A DNA stretch of 64,000 nucleotides. Source: Pelomonas baiyunensis (lineage in GTDB: Bacteria; Pseudomonadota; Gammaproteobacteria; Burkholderiales; Burkholderiaceae_C). This document shows positions 26,023-34,189 of the stretch, piece by piece; the first letter of the stretch is position 1; each line of letters begins with the position of its first letter. The notes below the pieces were generated by a model. It was not told where the DNA came from. It worked only from the letters and a program-made list of their open reading frames with translations, and ran no database searches. The translations under genes and the position numbers were made by a program. The stretch lies in the NCBI RefSeq assembly GCF_043555935.1, contig NZ_JBIGIB010000003.1, forward strand, positions 748,309 through 812,308, in the 5' to 3' direction.

Positions 26023-26511
26023 TCAGCGTTTGAGCCGCGCCCAGCGCTCGTGGTCGCGCCAGCGGCCGCCGATCTTGAGGTACTTGGGCGAGAAGCCCTC
26101 GCAGCTGAAGCCGCAGCGCCGCACCAGCGCGAGCGACGCGGCATTGGCGGGCTGGATGTTGGCTTCCACACGGTGCAGGCCCAGGTCTTGGAAGGCATGC
26201 CGCACCACGGCGTTCAGCCCGGCCGTCATCAGCCCCCGGCCCTCGAAGCCGGTGAATGCGTAGTAGCCCAGGTAGCCGCTGCGGAACGCGCCCCACACGA
26301 TGTTGGTCAGGTGGATGGCACCGGCCAGCCGGCCATCGGCCTCCACCACAAAACCGTGATGCGCCTGGAAGTCGAACCGCGCGAGGTGGCGCTCGAAGGC
26401 CGCGTCGTCGCAGGGCGCGGTGACCCACGGTCGGTGCAGCCGGCGGCTGGCGCGGGCCGCGGCGGTGAACTCGGCTGCGTCGGCCGCCGTGACGGGCCGA
26501 ATGCCCACCAT
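26023..26511 (-). CDS. GNAT N-acetyltransferase, RimJ/RimL-type
   Basis: The 162-residue acetyltransferase resembles RimJ/RimL ribosomal-protein acetyltransferases. IRPVTAADAAEF opens the fold. YLGYYAFTGFEGRGLMTAGLNAVVRHAF is the acetyl-CoA site, and HRVEANIQPANAASLALVRRCGFSCEGF is typical of the group. The substrate may be a protein N-terminus or a small molecule. It ends the minus-strand group nnrU-GNAT; its start abuts the nnrU stop with one base between. Confidence 0.9.
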   Translation of the reverse strand: MVGIRPVTAADAAEFTAAARASRRLHRPWVTAPCDDAAFERHLARFDFQAHHGFVVEADGRLAGAIHLTNIVWGAFRSGYLGYYAFTGFEGRGLMTAGLNAVVRHAFQDLGLHRVEANIQPANAASLALVRRCGFSCEGFSPKYLKIGGRWRDHERWARLKR

Positions 26512-26512
26512 G

Positions 26513-27085
26513 TCAGCGCCCCAGCGGGGCCATGCCGATCCAGGCGGCGTGCAGCCAGAACGCAAACGCCGCCCACACGGCCACCCCAATCACCACGGTG
26601 GCGGCGGTGCCCAGGGGTGTCGGCGGGGCCGAGACCGGCGCCGGGCGGCGGCGCGCGGCGCGGAACACCAGGATGGCCCACACCAGGAAGCTGCCGAACA
26701 GCATCACGTCGGCTGCGGTGTTGTTGGCGATCAGGTGGGCGAAGGCCCAGGTCTTCACGGCCAGCGTCATCGGGTGCTGCAGCTTGGCCTTGAACAGGTT
26801 GCGCGGCACCTTGGCGGCCACCAGCAGCACCAGGGCCACCAGCATCAACGCGGCCGCTGCGTGGTTCATGCCGCGAATGGCGGGCCACAGCACCACCGGC
26901 TGCTGGCGCGCCAGGCCGTAGCCCCAGACGATGAGCACGAAGCCAATCAGCGAGATCACGCTGTAGAACGCCTTCCAACCCTTGTCGCCCAGCCGGGCAA
27001 TCTGGGCCGCCCGCCAACGCGGGGCCAGGGCTTGGGTGAGGTGGATGCCCAGGAACAGGGCAAGGCCAAGGGACAACCAGGTCAT
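26513..27085 (-). CDS. NnrU family membrane protein
   Basis: The 190-residue inner-membrane protein has five to six hydrophobic helices. The family motifs are LALFLGIHLTQAL near the start, MNHAAAALMLVALVLL, and KLQHPMTLAVKTWAFAHLIANNTAADVMLFGSFLVWAI, which carries conserved His residues. NnrU was first linked to nitrite/nitric oxide reduction, and family members are also found outside denitrifiers. No nir or nor genes are nearby. GGAG precedes ATG 27085 by seven bases, so the TTG three bases upstream is not needed. Confidence 0.9.
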   Translation of the reverse strand: MTWLSLGLALFLGIHLTQALAPRWRAAQIARLGDKGWKAFYSVISLIGFVLIVWGYGLARQQPVVLWPAIRGMNHAAAALMLVALVLLVAAKVPRNLFKAKLQHPMTLAVKTWAFAHLIANNTAADVMLFGSFLVWAILVFRAARRRPAPVSAPPTPLGTAATVVIGVAVWAAFAFWLHAAWIGMAPLGR

Positions 27086-27102
27086 CAAAGGTCTCCGTGC
27101 AA

Positions 27103-27564
27103 TCAGGTCTGTCGGTCCACGCGCAGGGCCAGCACCACCGAGCTGTTGGTGCGCAGCACGCCGTCGATCTCGCCGATTTCGTCGAGCAGCGCGTCGAGCC
27201 GGGCCGTAGTGTCGGCGCGCAAGAGCGCCATGTAGTCGAACTCACCACTCACGCTGGCCAGCTGGCGCAGCTCGGGCAGTTCTGATAGGCGCTTCACCAC
27301 CTCGCGCCCGGCCTTGGGGCTGACCGTGATGCCCACGAAGGCCTGCACACTGCGGCCCGCCTCATCGCCGCCCAGGCGCGCGGTGTAGCCCACGATGCGG
27401 CCCGTGGCCTCCAGCCGCGCCAGACGCGCCACGACTGTGGTGCGGGCCACGCCCAGCTTGCGGGCGAGGGTGGCGGTGCTCTCGCGGGCGTTGGCCTGCA
27501 GCAGCAGGATCAGCCGGCGGTCGAGGTCGTCCGGGGGGGCGGTGTTTACCCGAGATTCATCCAT
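27103..27564 (-). CDS. Lrp/AsnC family transcriptional regulator
   Basis: The 153-residue regulator has an N-terminal helix-turn-helix (LDRRLILLLQANARESTATLARKLGVARTTVVARLARLE) and a C-terminal RAM effector domain (VQAFVGITVSPKAGREVVKRL to GEFDYMALLRADT). It is divergent from the lysine-degradation pair. Lrp-type regulators beside amino-acid catabolic genes usually respond to that amino acid, so lysine or aminoadipate is a reasonable effector guess. TTTCGTCGG repeats in the shared intergenic region are candidate sites. The open frame extends upstream to 27660, but ATG 27564 matches family length. Confidence 0.93.
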   Translation of the reverse strand: MDESRVNTAPPDDLDRRLILLLQANARESTATLARKLGVARTTVVARLARLEATGRIVGYTARLGGDEAGRSVQAFVGITVSPKAGREVVKRLSELPELRQLASVSGEFDYMALLRADTTARLDALLDEIGEIDGVLRTNSSVVLALRVDRQT

Positions 27565-27576
27565 ATCGGCGAATGA

Positions 27577-27635
27577 TGGCGACGAAACGGCGAAACAGCA
27601 ATTGATTTCGTCGGAACCGTGCTTTCTTTCGTCGG
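27577..27635. promoter_or_regulatory. Candidate Lrp/AsnC binding region with phased repeats
   Basis: TTTCGTCGG occurs at 27606-27614 and again at 27627-27635, exactly 21 bases apart, about two helical turns. An inverted near-copy GCGACGAAA lies at 27579-27587. The block is AT-rich for this genome and sits between the divergent Lrp and saccharopine-dehydrogenase-family genes. Confidence 0.55.
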
Positions 27636-27687
27636 CGTGGTTTTCTAGAGTGCCGGCCAACGACCCTCACCTTTGACGGAGCACCCC

Positions 27688-28782
27688 ATGAAGATCGCCC
27701 TCCTTGGCGCCGGCCACATCGGCCAAACCATCGCCCGCCTGCTGCACGCCACCGGCGACTACCAGGTGACCGTGCTGGACAAGAACCCCGGCTACCTGAA
27801 GGTGCTGGCCGCCGAGGGCATTGCCACCGCCGAGGTGGACAGCGACAACCGCGGCGCGCTGGCCGCCCAGCTGCGCGGCAAGGACGCCGTCGTCAACGCG
27901 CTGCCCTACCACCTGGCCATCACCGCCGCCGAGCTGGCGCTGGAGTGCGGCTGCCACTACTTCGACCTGACTGAAGACGTGGCCGCCACCAAGGCCATCA
28001 AGGAAATGGCCAAGGGTGCGCGCACCGCCTTCATGCCGCAGTGCGGCCTGGCGCCGGGCTTCATCGGCATCGTGGCGCACCACCTCGCCAGCGGCTTCGA
28101 CTCGGTGCGCGACGTGCAGATGCGCGTCGGTGCGCTGCCGGCCTTCCCGACCAACGCGCTCAAGTACAACCTGACCTGGTCGGTGGACGGCCTCATCAAC
28201 GAGTACTGCCACCCCTGCGAAGCCATCCACGAGGGCGACACCATTGCCGCGCTGCCGCTGGAGGGCCTGGAGCACTTCAGCCTGGACGGCACCGAGTACG
28301 AGGCCTTCAACACCTCCGGCGGCCTGGGCACGCTGTGCGAAACCTGGGCGGGCAAGGTGCGCAACCTCGACTACAAGACCGTGCGCTACCCCGGCCACCG
28401 CGACCTGATGCAGTTCCTGCTGGGCGACCTGGGCCTCAAGGGCGACCAGGAAAACCTCAAGGCCATCATGCGCAAGAGCATGCCGGCCACCATGCAGGAC
28501 GTGGTGCTGGTGTTCGTGACCGTGTCGGGCATGAAGAACGGCGTGCTGCTGCAGGAAGTGTTCGCCCGCAAGATCTTCGCCACGCGTGACGGCGCCCAGC
28601 CGCTGTCGGCCATCCAGATCACCACCGCTGCCGGCATCTGCGCCGCCGTCGACCTGTTCCGTGAAGGCAAGCTGCCGCAGCAGGGCTTCATCCGCCAGGA
28701 AGAAGTGGCGTTGCCGGACTTCCTGGCCAACCGTTTCGGCTCGGCCTACCAGCAAAGCCGCCAGGTCGAGTCCATCTCCTGA
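27688..28782 (+). CDS. Saccharopine dehydrogenase family protein; probable lysine 6-dehydrogenase
   Basis: The 364-residue protein has an NAD(P)-binding start (KIALLGAGHIGQTIARLLH) and the saccharopine-dehydrogenase C-terminal fold. CGLAPGFIGIVAHHLA and LTWSVDGLINEYCHPCEAIHEG are typical landmarks. Length and its pairing with an aminoadipate-semialdehyde dehydrogenase fit lysine 6-dehydrogenase, which oxidatively deaminates lysine to 2-aminoadipate 6-semialdehyde. Saccharopine dehydrogenase proper is the alternative. GGAG at 27678-27681 supports ATG 27688. The next gene starts five bases after the stop, so they form an operon facing the Lrp regulator. Confidence 0.88.
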   Translation: MKIALLGAGHIGQTIARLLHATGDYQVTVLDKNPGYLKVLAAEGIATAEVDSDNRGALAAQLRGKDAVVNALPYHLAITAAELALECGCHYFDLTEDVAATKAIKEMAKGARTAFMPQCGLAPGFIGIVAHHLASGFDSVRDVQMRVGALPAFPTNALKYNLTWSVDGLINEYCHPCEAIHEGDTIAALPLEGLEHFSLDGTEYEAFNTSGGLGTLCETWAGKVRNLDYKTVRYPGHRDLMQFLLGDLGLKGDQENLKAIMRKSMPATMQDVVLVFVTVSGMKNGVLLQEVFARKIFATRDGAQPLSAIQITTAAGICAAVDLFREGKLPQQGFIRQEEVALPDFLANRFGSAYQQSRQVESIS

Positions 28783-28787
28783 GCAGA

Positions 28788-30308
28788 ATGCGCGCCATGA
28801 AGCAACAAGCCCTCTCTGTTCTCGACGCCCTGGGCGTCCACCTCCCCCCCGCTGGCGACCTGACCGTGCGCTCGCCCATTGACGGCGGCGTGCTGGCGCA
28901 GCTGCCCACGGCCACCACGGCCGACATGCAGGCCGCCATCGGCCGCGCTGCCGAGGCCTTCAAGGCCTGGCGCGTGGTGCCGGCCCCGAAGCGCGGCGAA
29001 CTCGTCCGCCTGTTCGGCGAAGAGCTGCGCGCGCACAAGGCGCAGTTGGCCCAGCTCGTGTCCATCGAAGCCGGCAAGGTGACGAGCGAAGGCCTGGGCG
29101 AAGTCCAGGAAATGATCGACATCTGCGAGTTCGCGGTGGGATTGAGCCGCCAGTTGCATGGCCTGACCATCGCCAGCGAGCGCCCGGGCCACCGCATGAT
29201 GGAACAGTGGCTGCCGCTGGGCGTGGTGGGCATCATCTCGGCCTTCAACTTCCCGGTGGCCGTGTGGGCCTGGAACTCGGCGCTGGCCCTCGTTGCGGGT
29301 GATGCCTGCGTGTGGAAGCCGTCCGAGAAGACGCCGCTGACCGCGCTGGCCACGCAGGCGCTGTTCGAGCGCGCCGTGAAGGCCTACCGCGCCGCCGGCC
29401 ATGCCGCGCCGGACGGCCTGAGCGAGCTGGTCATCGGCCGCGCCGATGTGGGCGAGGCGATGGTGGACGACGCCCGCGTGGCGCTGGTCTCGGCCACGGG
29501 TTCCACCCGCATGGGCCGCGCCGTCGGCCCGCGCGTGGCGGCCCGCTTCGGCCGCTGCCTGCTGGAGCTTGGCGGCAACAACGCCATCATCGTCACGCCC
29601 AGCGCCGACCTGGAACTGGCCGTGCGCGGCATCCTGTTCGGCGCCTACGGCACGGCCGGCCAGCGCTGCACGACGACGCGGCGCGTCATCGCACACGAGA
29701 GCATCCACGACGCCCTCGTCGAACGCCTGGACCGCGCCCGCGCACAGCTGCCCATCGGCTCGCCGGTGGAGGCGGGCACGCTGATCGGTCCGCTGATCGA
29801 CGCGCAGGCCTTTGATGCGATGCAGTTCGCGTTGACCGCCGCCCGCGAGCAGGGCGGGCAGGTGAGCGGCGGCGAGCGCGCGCTGACCGACCGTTTCCCC
29901 GAGGCTTACTACGCCACGCCGGCGCTGGTGCGCATGCCGTCGCAAACCGAGGTGGTGTGCCACGAGACCTTCGCGCCCATCCTGTACACGCTGAAGTACA
30001 AGACGCTGGACGAAGCCATCGCGCTGCAGAACGGCGTGCCGCAAGGCCTGTCGTCGGCGATCTTCACGACCGACATCCGCGAGGCCGAAGCCTTCATGAG
30101 CGCCTCGGGCAGCGACTGCGGCATTGCCAACGTCAACATCGGCACGTCCGGTGCTGAGATCGGCGGTGCGTTCGGTGGCGAAAAGGAAACCGGTGGCGGC
30201 CGCGAGAGCGGTTCGGACGCCTGGAAGGCCTACATGCGCCGCACCACCAACACGGTCAACTACTCCAGCGAACTGCCGCTGGCGCAGGGTGTGAAGTTCG
30301 ATATTTGA
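28788..30308 (+). CDS. amaB: Aminoadipate-semialdehyde (piperideine-6-carboxylate) dehydrogenase, ALDH7 family
   Basis: The 506-residue NAD-dependent aldehyde dehydrogenase is of the ALDH7A1/AmaB group. It oxidises 2-aminoadipate 6-semialdehyde to 2-aminoadipate in lysine degradation. The general base Glu lies in LLELGGNNAIIV and the nucleophile Cys in GTAGQRCTTTRR. The C-terminal GGEKETGGGRESGSDAWKAYMRRTTNT is diagnostic of antiquitin-like enzymes. The partner gene before it makes the semialdehyde. ATG 28788 or 28797 could start; the first has a weak GAG eight bases upstream. Confidence 0.93.
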   Translation: MRAMKQQALSVLDALGVHLPPAGDLTVRSPIDGGVLAQLPTATTADMQAAIGRAAEAFKAWRVVPAPKRGELVRLFGEELRAHKAQLAQLVSIEAGKVTSEGLGEVQEMIDICEFAVGLSRQLHGLTIASERPGHRMMEQWLPLGVVGIISAFNFPVAVWAWNSALALVAGDACVWKPSEKTPLTALATQALFERAVKAYRAAGHAAPDGLSELVIGRADVGEAMVDDARVALVSATGSTRMGRAVGPRVAARFGRCLLELGGNNAIIVTPSADLELAVRGILFGAYGTAGQRCTTTRRVIAHESIHDALVERLDRARAQLPIGSPVEAGTLIGPLIDAQAFDAMQFALTAAREQGGQVSGGERALTDRFPEAYYATPALVRMPSQTEVVCHETFAPILYTLKYKTLDEAIALQNGVPQGLSSAIFTTDIREAEAFMSASGSDCGIANVNIGTSGAEIGGAFGGEKETGGGRESGSDAWKAYMRRTTNTVNYSSELPLAQGVKFDI

Positions 30309-30316
30309 AGAAAATC

Positions 30317-30345
30317 TTCGCAAGCCTGAAAAACCGGGCTATACT
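30317..30345 (+). promoter_or_regulatory. Promoter for tRNA-Leu
   Basis: A -35 box TTCGCA (30317-30322) and a -10 box TATACT (30340-30345) are separated by 17 bases. Transcription would start about 30352, just before the mature tRNA 5' end at 30361. Confidence 0.75.
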
Positions 30346-30360
30346 GCGAGGCTCTTGAAA

Positions 30361-30445
<85 letters not shown>

Positions 30446-30451
30446 AACAAG

Positions 30452-30480
30452 AAAGGCCAGCACGCAAGTGCTGGCCTTTT
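30452..30480 (+). terminator. Rho-independent terminator after tRNA-Leu
   Basis: AAAGGCCAGCAC pairs perfectly with GTGCTGGCCTTT over a four-base GCAA loop, and a T run follows. It begins seven bases after the tRNA 3' end. Confidence 0.95.
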
Positions 30481-30528
30481 GCGTTTCTGGCGTCAGCCGA
30501 GGGCCAGCGAGGGCTGGGAACGAACGTT

Positions 30529-32559
30529 TCAGCCCGGTGCCTGAAGCCAGCGGCTTTCAAACTCCGCCGCGGTCACGCCGCGCCCGAACCACCAGCCCTG
30601 ACCCCAGTCGCAGCCCATGTGGCGCAGCAGCGTCGCTTGGCTTTCGGTTTCCACGCCTTCGGCAACGACCTGCATGCCCAGCTCGTGCGCCATGGTCACG
30701 ATGGCGCGGCACAGGGCCAGCGCCTTGTCGCCATGCTCCAGCCCGGCGACGAAGCTGCGGTCGATCTTGAGGGTGTCGATGTCGTGGTGCTGCAGGTAGC
30801 TCAGCGAGGAGTAACCGGTGCCGAAGTCATCGAGCGAGATGGTGATGCCCGCGGTGCGCAGGGCGCGCAACCGCGCCGCCACCGCCTCGTCGCGCTCGAG
30901 CAGCAGCCCTTCGGTGATCTCCACCGCCAGCGCATCGCCAGGCAGGCCGATCGCATGCAGGTGCGCCAACCAGTCGGCCTGCGGCGCGCGCGTGCGCTCG
31001 CTGAGGAACTGCACCGGCGACTTGTTCACGCTAATCTGGAATCGACCGTGGCCCGCGCCGCGCCAGGCCCGGGCCTGCGACGCGGCTTCGCGGAACACCC
31101 AGTCGCCGATGTCCACGATCAGCCCGCTGGATTCGGCCAGCGGAATGAACTGCGCCGGACTGACGTCGCCCAGGCTCGGGTGGGTCCAGCGCAGCAAAGC
31201 CTCGGCCTTGCGCGGCGGCGCCGTCGGCTCGCGCAGATTCAGGATGGGCTGGTAGACCAGGTGGAACTGCCCGGCTGCCAACGCCTCGCGCAATTCGGCC
31301 GCGAGCCGCGCCCGGCGCTGCGCGGCCTCGTGCAGGGCCGGCGTGAAGACGCTCATGCGGTTGCGGCCGGCGCCTTTGGCTTCGTACAGCGCCTGATCGG
31401 CGTGCTTGAACAGCGCTTCAATCTCCACGCCGTCTCGCGGGGCCAGGCTCACGCCGACGCTGGCCGACACATACACCCGCTCGCCCTCCACCTCGAATGC
31501 GGCCGACACGGCGTCCAGCAGTTCGCGCCCCACGTGCTCGGCCGCAGCGGCGGCGTTTTGCGCGGCGAGCAGCACCGTGAACTCATCGCCGCCCATGCGG
31601 GCCACGATGCCGGTTTCCGCGCCGCCCGAGGGCATGCAGGCCTGCAGCCGTTCCGCCACGCGCACCAGCAGCGCGTCGCCGACGTCGTGGCCGAGCGAGT
31701 CGTTGATCTCTTTGAAGTGGTCCAGGTCCAGGAACATCACGGCCAGTTCCTCGCCCCGCATCTCGCGCAGGCTCAGCGCGCGCTCGATGCGTTCACGCAG
31801 CGAGCGACGGTTGGGCAGCCCGGTCAGCACGTCCACGCGGGCTTGCTGCCACACGGCGGCCTCCTGGCGCTTGCGGTCGGTGATGTCGGTGTGCGTGCCC
31901 ACCATGCGCAGCGGCCGGCCTTGGGCATCGCGCGCGATGACCATGCCGCGGCTCAGGATCCACTTCCACGTGCCGTCGCGCGCCAGCACGCGGTGCTCGT
32001 TGCGGTAGGTTGGTGTGCGGCCGCTGAAATGGTCTTCGCGGTCGCGCTCCATCTGGGCGATGTCGTCGGGATGCGTGCGCGCGTCGAAGGCCTCCGGCGT
32101 GGCCTGCACATCGCCGGGCTCGAAGCCGTAGAGCCGCAGGTAGCGCTCCGAGAAGTGCTCCACGCCCTCCTGCACATGCCAGTCCCAGACCCCATCGCCG
32201 CTGCACTCCAGCGCCAACTTCCAGACCTCGTCGCCCGCGCGGCGCGCGGTGATGTCGGTGTGCGTGCCCAGCCACAGGGGCGAGTCTGGCAGCCGCTGGG
32301 CCTGCGACAGCACCCACTGCGCGCCCACGCGGTATTCCATCTCGAAGCGACCCAGCGCCTGCGCCGCAGCCCACCGCGCTTCGAAGCGGGCGCGGTCGTC
32401 GGCGTGCAGGCACTGCGCCAGCGGCGTCGGCAGGGCGGGGCGGTTCAGGGCTTCCGCCAGCCGCGCGTTCATCCAGAGCAAGCGCCCTTGCGCGTCCGCC
32501 TTCCAGATCTGCTGGGGCAGGGCGTCGAGCAGGGAGGCAAATTGCACAGGGGGTGGCAT
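30529..32559 (-). CDS. PAS-PAS-GGDEF-EAL cyclic-di-GMP signalling protein
   Basis: The 676-residue cytoplasmic protein has a PAS domain (about 5-110), a second PAS/PAC (about 115-235), GGDEF (motif at 323-327) and EAL (motif at 453-455). The EAL catalytic set looks complete: SVNKSP, EITEG, LDDFGTGYSSL, LKIDRSF, AEGVETE and WGQGWWF. The usual RxxD inhibitory site before GGDEF is not seen (AETG instead), so product inhibition may be absent. ATG 32559 is chosen because it precedes the first PAS helix. No membrane segment. It is divergent from the hup gene. Confidence 0.92.
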   Translation of the reverse strand: MPPPVQFASLLDALPQQIWKADAQGRLLWMNARLAEALNRPALPTPLAQCLHADDRARFEARWAAAQALGRFEMEYRVGAQWVLSQAQRLPDSPLWLGTHTDITARRAGDEVWKLALECSGDGVWDWHVQEGVEHFSERYLRLYGFEPGDVQATPEAFDARTHPDDIAQMERDREDHFSGRTPTYRNEHRVLARDGTWKWILSRGMVIARDAQGRPLRMVGTHTDITDRKRQEAAVWQQARVDVLTGLPNRRSLRERIERALSLREMRGEELAVMFLDLDHFKEINDSLGHDVGDALLVRVAERLQACMPSGGAETGIVARMGGDEFTVLLAAQNAAAAAEHVGRELLDAVSAAFEVEGERVYVSASVGVSLAPRDGVEIEALFKHADQALYEAKGAGRNRMSVFTPALHEAAQRRARLAAELREALAAGQFHLVYQPILNLREPTAPPRKAEALLRWTHPSLGDVSPAQFIPLAESSGLIVDIGDWVFREAASQARAWRGAGHGRFQISVNKSPVQFLSERTRAPQADWLAHLHAIGLPGDALAVEITEGLLLERDEAVAARLRALRTAGITISLDDFGTGYSSLSYLQHHDIDTLKIDRSFVAGLEHGDKALALCRAIVTMAHELGMQVVAEGVETESQATLLRHMGCDWGQGWWFGRGVTAAEFESRWLQAPG

Positions 32560-32614
32560 GTCGATGGATACGGGTCTGCCCTGCGACTGTATGCCGCCCG
32601 CGATAAGCCACAAT

Positions 32615-32647
32615 CGCGCCCGCCCGAGTCGTTCGGGCGCGCTTTTT
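32615..32647 (+). terminator. Terminator-like hairpin in the leader of the HU gene
   Basis: CGCGCCCG (32615-32622) pairs with CGGGCGCG (32634-32641), followed by C and TTTTT. An alternative stem, CGCCCGA with TCGGGCG, can form inside it. No plus-strand gene precedes it, so it may be an attenuator-like element or fortuitous; the HU start codon is 16 bases further on. Confidence 0.5.
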
Positions 32648-32662
32648 CGACGAGACTCCCGC

Positions 32663-33016
32663 ATGAACAAGACCGATCTGATCGAACACCTGGCCGCCAA
32701 GCACGAGCTGACCAAGGCCGAAGCTGGCCGCATCCTCGAGACCCTGCTGGACGCTGTGGTCACCACCGTCAAGAAGGGTGGCGCCGTGTCGATCCCGGGC
32801 TTCGGCTCCTTCAAGCAACACGCCCGCGCTGCACGCAACGGCGTGAACCCCAGCACCGGCGCCAAGATCAAGATCGCCGCCGCCAAGCTGCCCAAGTTCA
32901 CCCCGGGCGCTGGCTTCAAGGCCGCTGTGGACCCCAAGGCCGCTGCCAAGAAGGCCGCTGCCAAGCCGGCCGCCAAGCCCGCAGCCAAGCCGGCTGCCAA
33001 GGCCAAGAAGAAGTAA
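32663..33016 (+). CDS. HU-family DNA-binding protein with Lys/Ala/Pro-rich tail
   Basis: The 117-residue nucleoid protein has an HU/IHF fold over residues 1-90 (MNKTDLIEHLAAKHELTKAE; IPGFGSFKQHARAARNG; NPSTGAKIKI). The DNA-bending arm RNGVNPSTG is conserved. A tail of repeated AAKP units (about 92-117) follows, like histone H1 tails found on some betaproteobacterial and actinobacterial HU proteins. The tail likely adds non-specific DNA affinity. The LacI regulator begins 12 bases after the stop, so readthrough transcription is likely. Confidence 0.95.
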   Translation: MNKTDLIEHLAAKHELTKAEAGRILETLLDAVVTTVKKGGAVSIPGFGSFKQHARAARNGVNPSTGAKIKIAAAKLPKFTPGAGFKAAVDPKAAAKKAAAKPAAKPAAKPAAKAKKK

Positions 33017-33028
33017 TTCTTCGCACTG

Positions 33029-34066
33029 ATGAGTTCGCGCGGCGGGAGCCCCACCATCGTCGACGTCGCCCGCGAGGCGGGCGTGTCGATCAAGACCGTG
33101 TCGCGCGTGCTCAACCATGAACCCGGTGTGCATGAAAGCACCCGGGAACAGGTGCTCAAGGTGGTGGAGGCGCTGCGCTACCGGCCCAAGCAGTCGGCCC
33201 GCAGTCTGGCGGGAGGACGCTCTTTCCTGATCGGCCTGCTGTACTACGACCCCAGCGCCGCGTTCGTTGGCAGCGTGCAGCAGGGCGCCACCCTGCGCTG
33301 CCGCGAGTTGGGCTACCACCTGGTGGTGGAGTCCTTGCACAACGACGCCCCCGACCTGCGTCAGCAGATCGACCGCATGGTGCTGGCGCTGCGGCCGGAC
33401 GGCATGATCCTCACGCCCCCGCTGTGCGACAACCCCGAGGTGCTGGCCGCGCTGCGCGACAGCGGCACCCCGTGCGTGCTGATGTCGCCCGAGCGCGACC
33501 TGCCGGGCGTGCCGTCCGTGCGCATGGACGACGTGCATGCGGCCGAAGAGATCACTAACGTGCTGCTGAGCCTGGGGCACCAGCGCATTGCGTTCATCAA
33601 GGGCCCGCCGGACCAGTCGGCCAGCGGCATGCGCTACCAGGGCTTTGTGAGTGCGTTGCGCGCCCACGGCCTCACGCCCGACCCCGATCTCATCCAGCCT
33701 GGTGACTTCACCTTCGCCAGTGGCCGCGATGCCGCACACCAACTGTTGAGCCGGCGCCAGCGGCCCACGGCGGTGTTCGCCAGCAACGACGACATGGCGC
33801 TGGGCGTGCTGGCGGCTGCGCAGCGGCTGGGCTTGCCGGTGCCAGCGGAGTTGTCGGTCGTCGGCTTCGATGACTCGCCCACCGCGGGCCTGGTGTGGCC
33901 GCCGCTGACCACCGTGCGCCAACCGATGGCCGCGATGGCGCGTGCAGCGGTCGAAATGCTCGTGGCCGTGCAGCGGCCCGACATGGCTGGCGCGCCAGAC
34001 GATCCTGAACTGCACAAAGTGCTGCCGCACGAAATCGTCGTGCGCGACTCCACCCGCGCACGCTGA
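33029..34066 (+). CDS. LacI-family transcriptional regulator
   Basis: The 345-residue repressor has a LacI helix-turn-helix and hinge (TIVDVAREAGVSIKTVSRVLNHEPGVHESTREQVLKV; RYRPKQSARSLAGG). The periplasmic-binding-like effector domain ends with TTVRQPMAAMARAAVEML. The hinge YRPKQSARSLAGGRS is shared with regulators of sugar and glucoside use. It lies immediately upstream of a GH1 beta-glucosidase, with a LacI-type palindrome between, so local repression relieved by a beta-glucoside or its product is likely. The GTG/ATG choice is clear: ATG 33029. Confidence 0.94.
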   Translation: MSSRGGSPTIVDVAREAGVSIKTVSRVLNHEPGVHESTREQVLKVVEALRYRPKQSARSLAGGRSFLIGLLYYDPSAAFVGSVQQGATLRCRELGYHLVVESLHNDAPDLRQQIDRMVLALRPDGMILTPPLCDNPEVLAALRDSGTPCVLMSPERDLPGVPSVRMDDVHAAEEITNVLLSLGHQRIAFIKGPPDQSASGMRYQGFVSALRAHGLTPDPDLIQPGDFTFASGRDAAHQLLSRRQRPTAVFASNDDMALGVLAAAQRLGLPVPAELSVVGFDDSPTAGLVWPPLTTVRQPMAAMARAAVEMLVAVQRPDMAGAPDDPELHKVLPHEIVVRDSTRAR

Positions 34067-34071
34067 CCGTT

Positions 34072-34096
34072 CGCCGCAGGCGTTGAATCTGCGGCG
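34072..34096 (+). repeat. Perfect 8-bp stem-loop after the LacI gene
   Basis: CGCCGCAG (34072-34079) and CTGCGGCG (34089-34096) form a perfect stem with a nine-base loop, six bases after the stop codon. There is no T run, so it may be an RNA-stabilising hairpin or a weak or Rho-assisted terminator. Confidence 0.5.
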
Positions 34097-34171
34097 GGCC
34101 GTCGAGCGCCGCACGCCGCTCCGCGCTCTTTCACTCGCTGGACCCCACTTTTCTGCTTGGTTTTTGGCCCA

Positions 34172-34189
34172 ATTGACAGCGTTGTCAAT
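34172..34189. promoter_or_regulatory. LacI-type operator upstream of beta-glucosidase
   Basis: ATTGACAGCGTTGTCAAT is an 18-base CG-centred palindrome with one mismatched pair, the pattern of LacI-family operators. It lies 155 bases before the GH1 start and 105 after the LacI stop. It differs from the TAGCGCTA type seen upstream of the xylanase. Confidence 0.72.

Noticed and set aside
32930..33016. AAKP repeat in the hup tail as a tandem DNA repeat or CRISPR-like array
   Set aside because: The repeats are in frame, coding and without spacers; they form the Lys/Ala/Pro tail of the protein.
30619..33120. 833-codon open frame opposite the GGDEF-EAL gene and running into hup
   Set aside because: It passes through hup in another frame and resembles random His/Arg/Gly-rich translation of a GC-rich strand.
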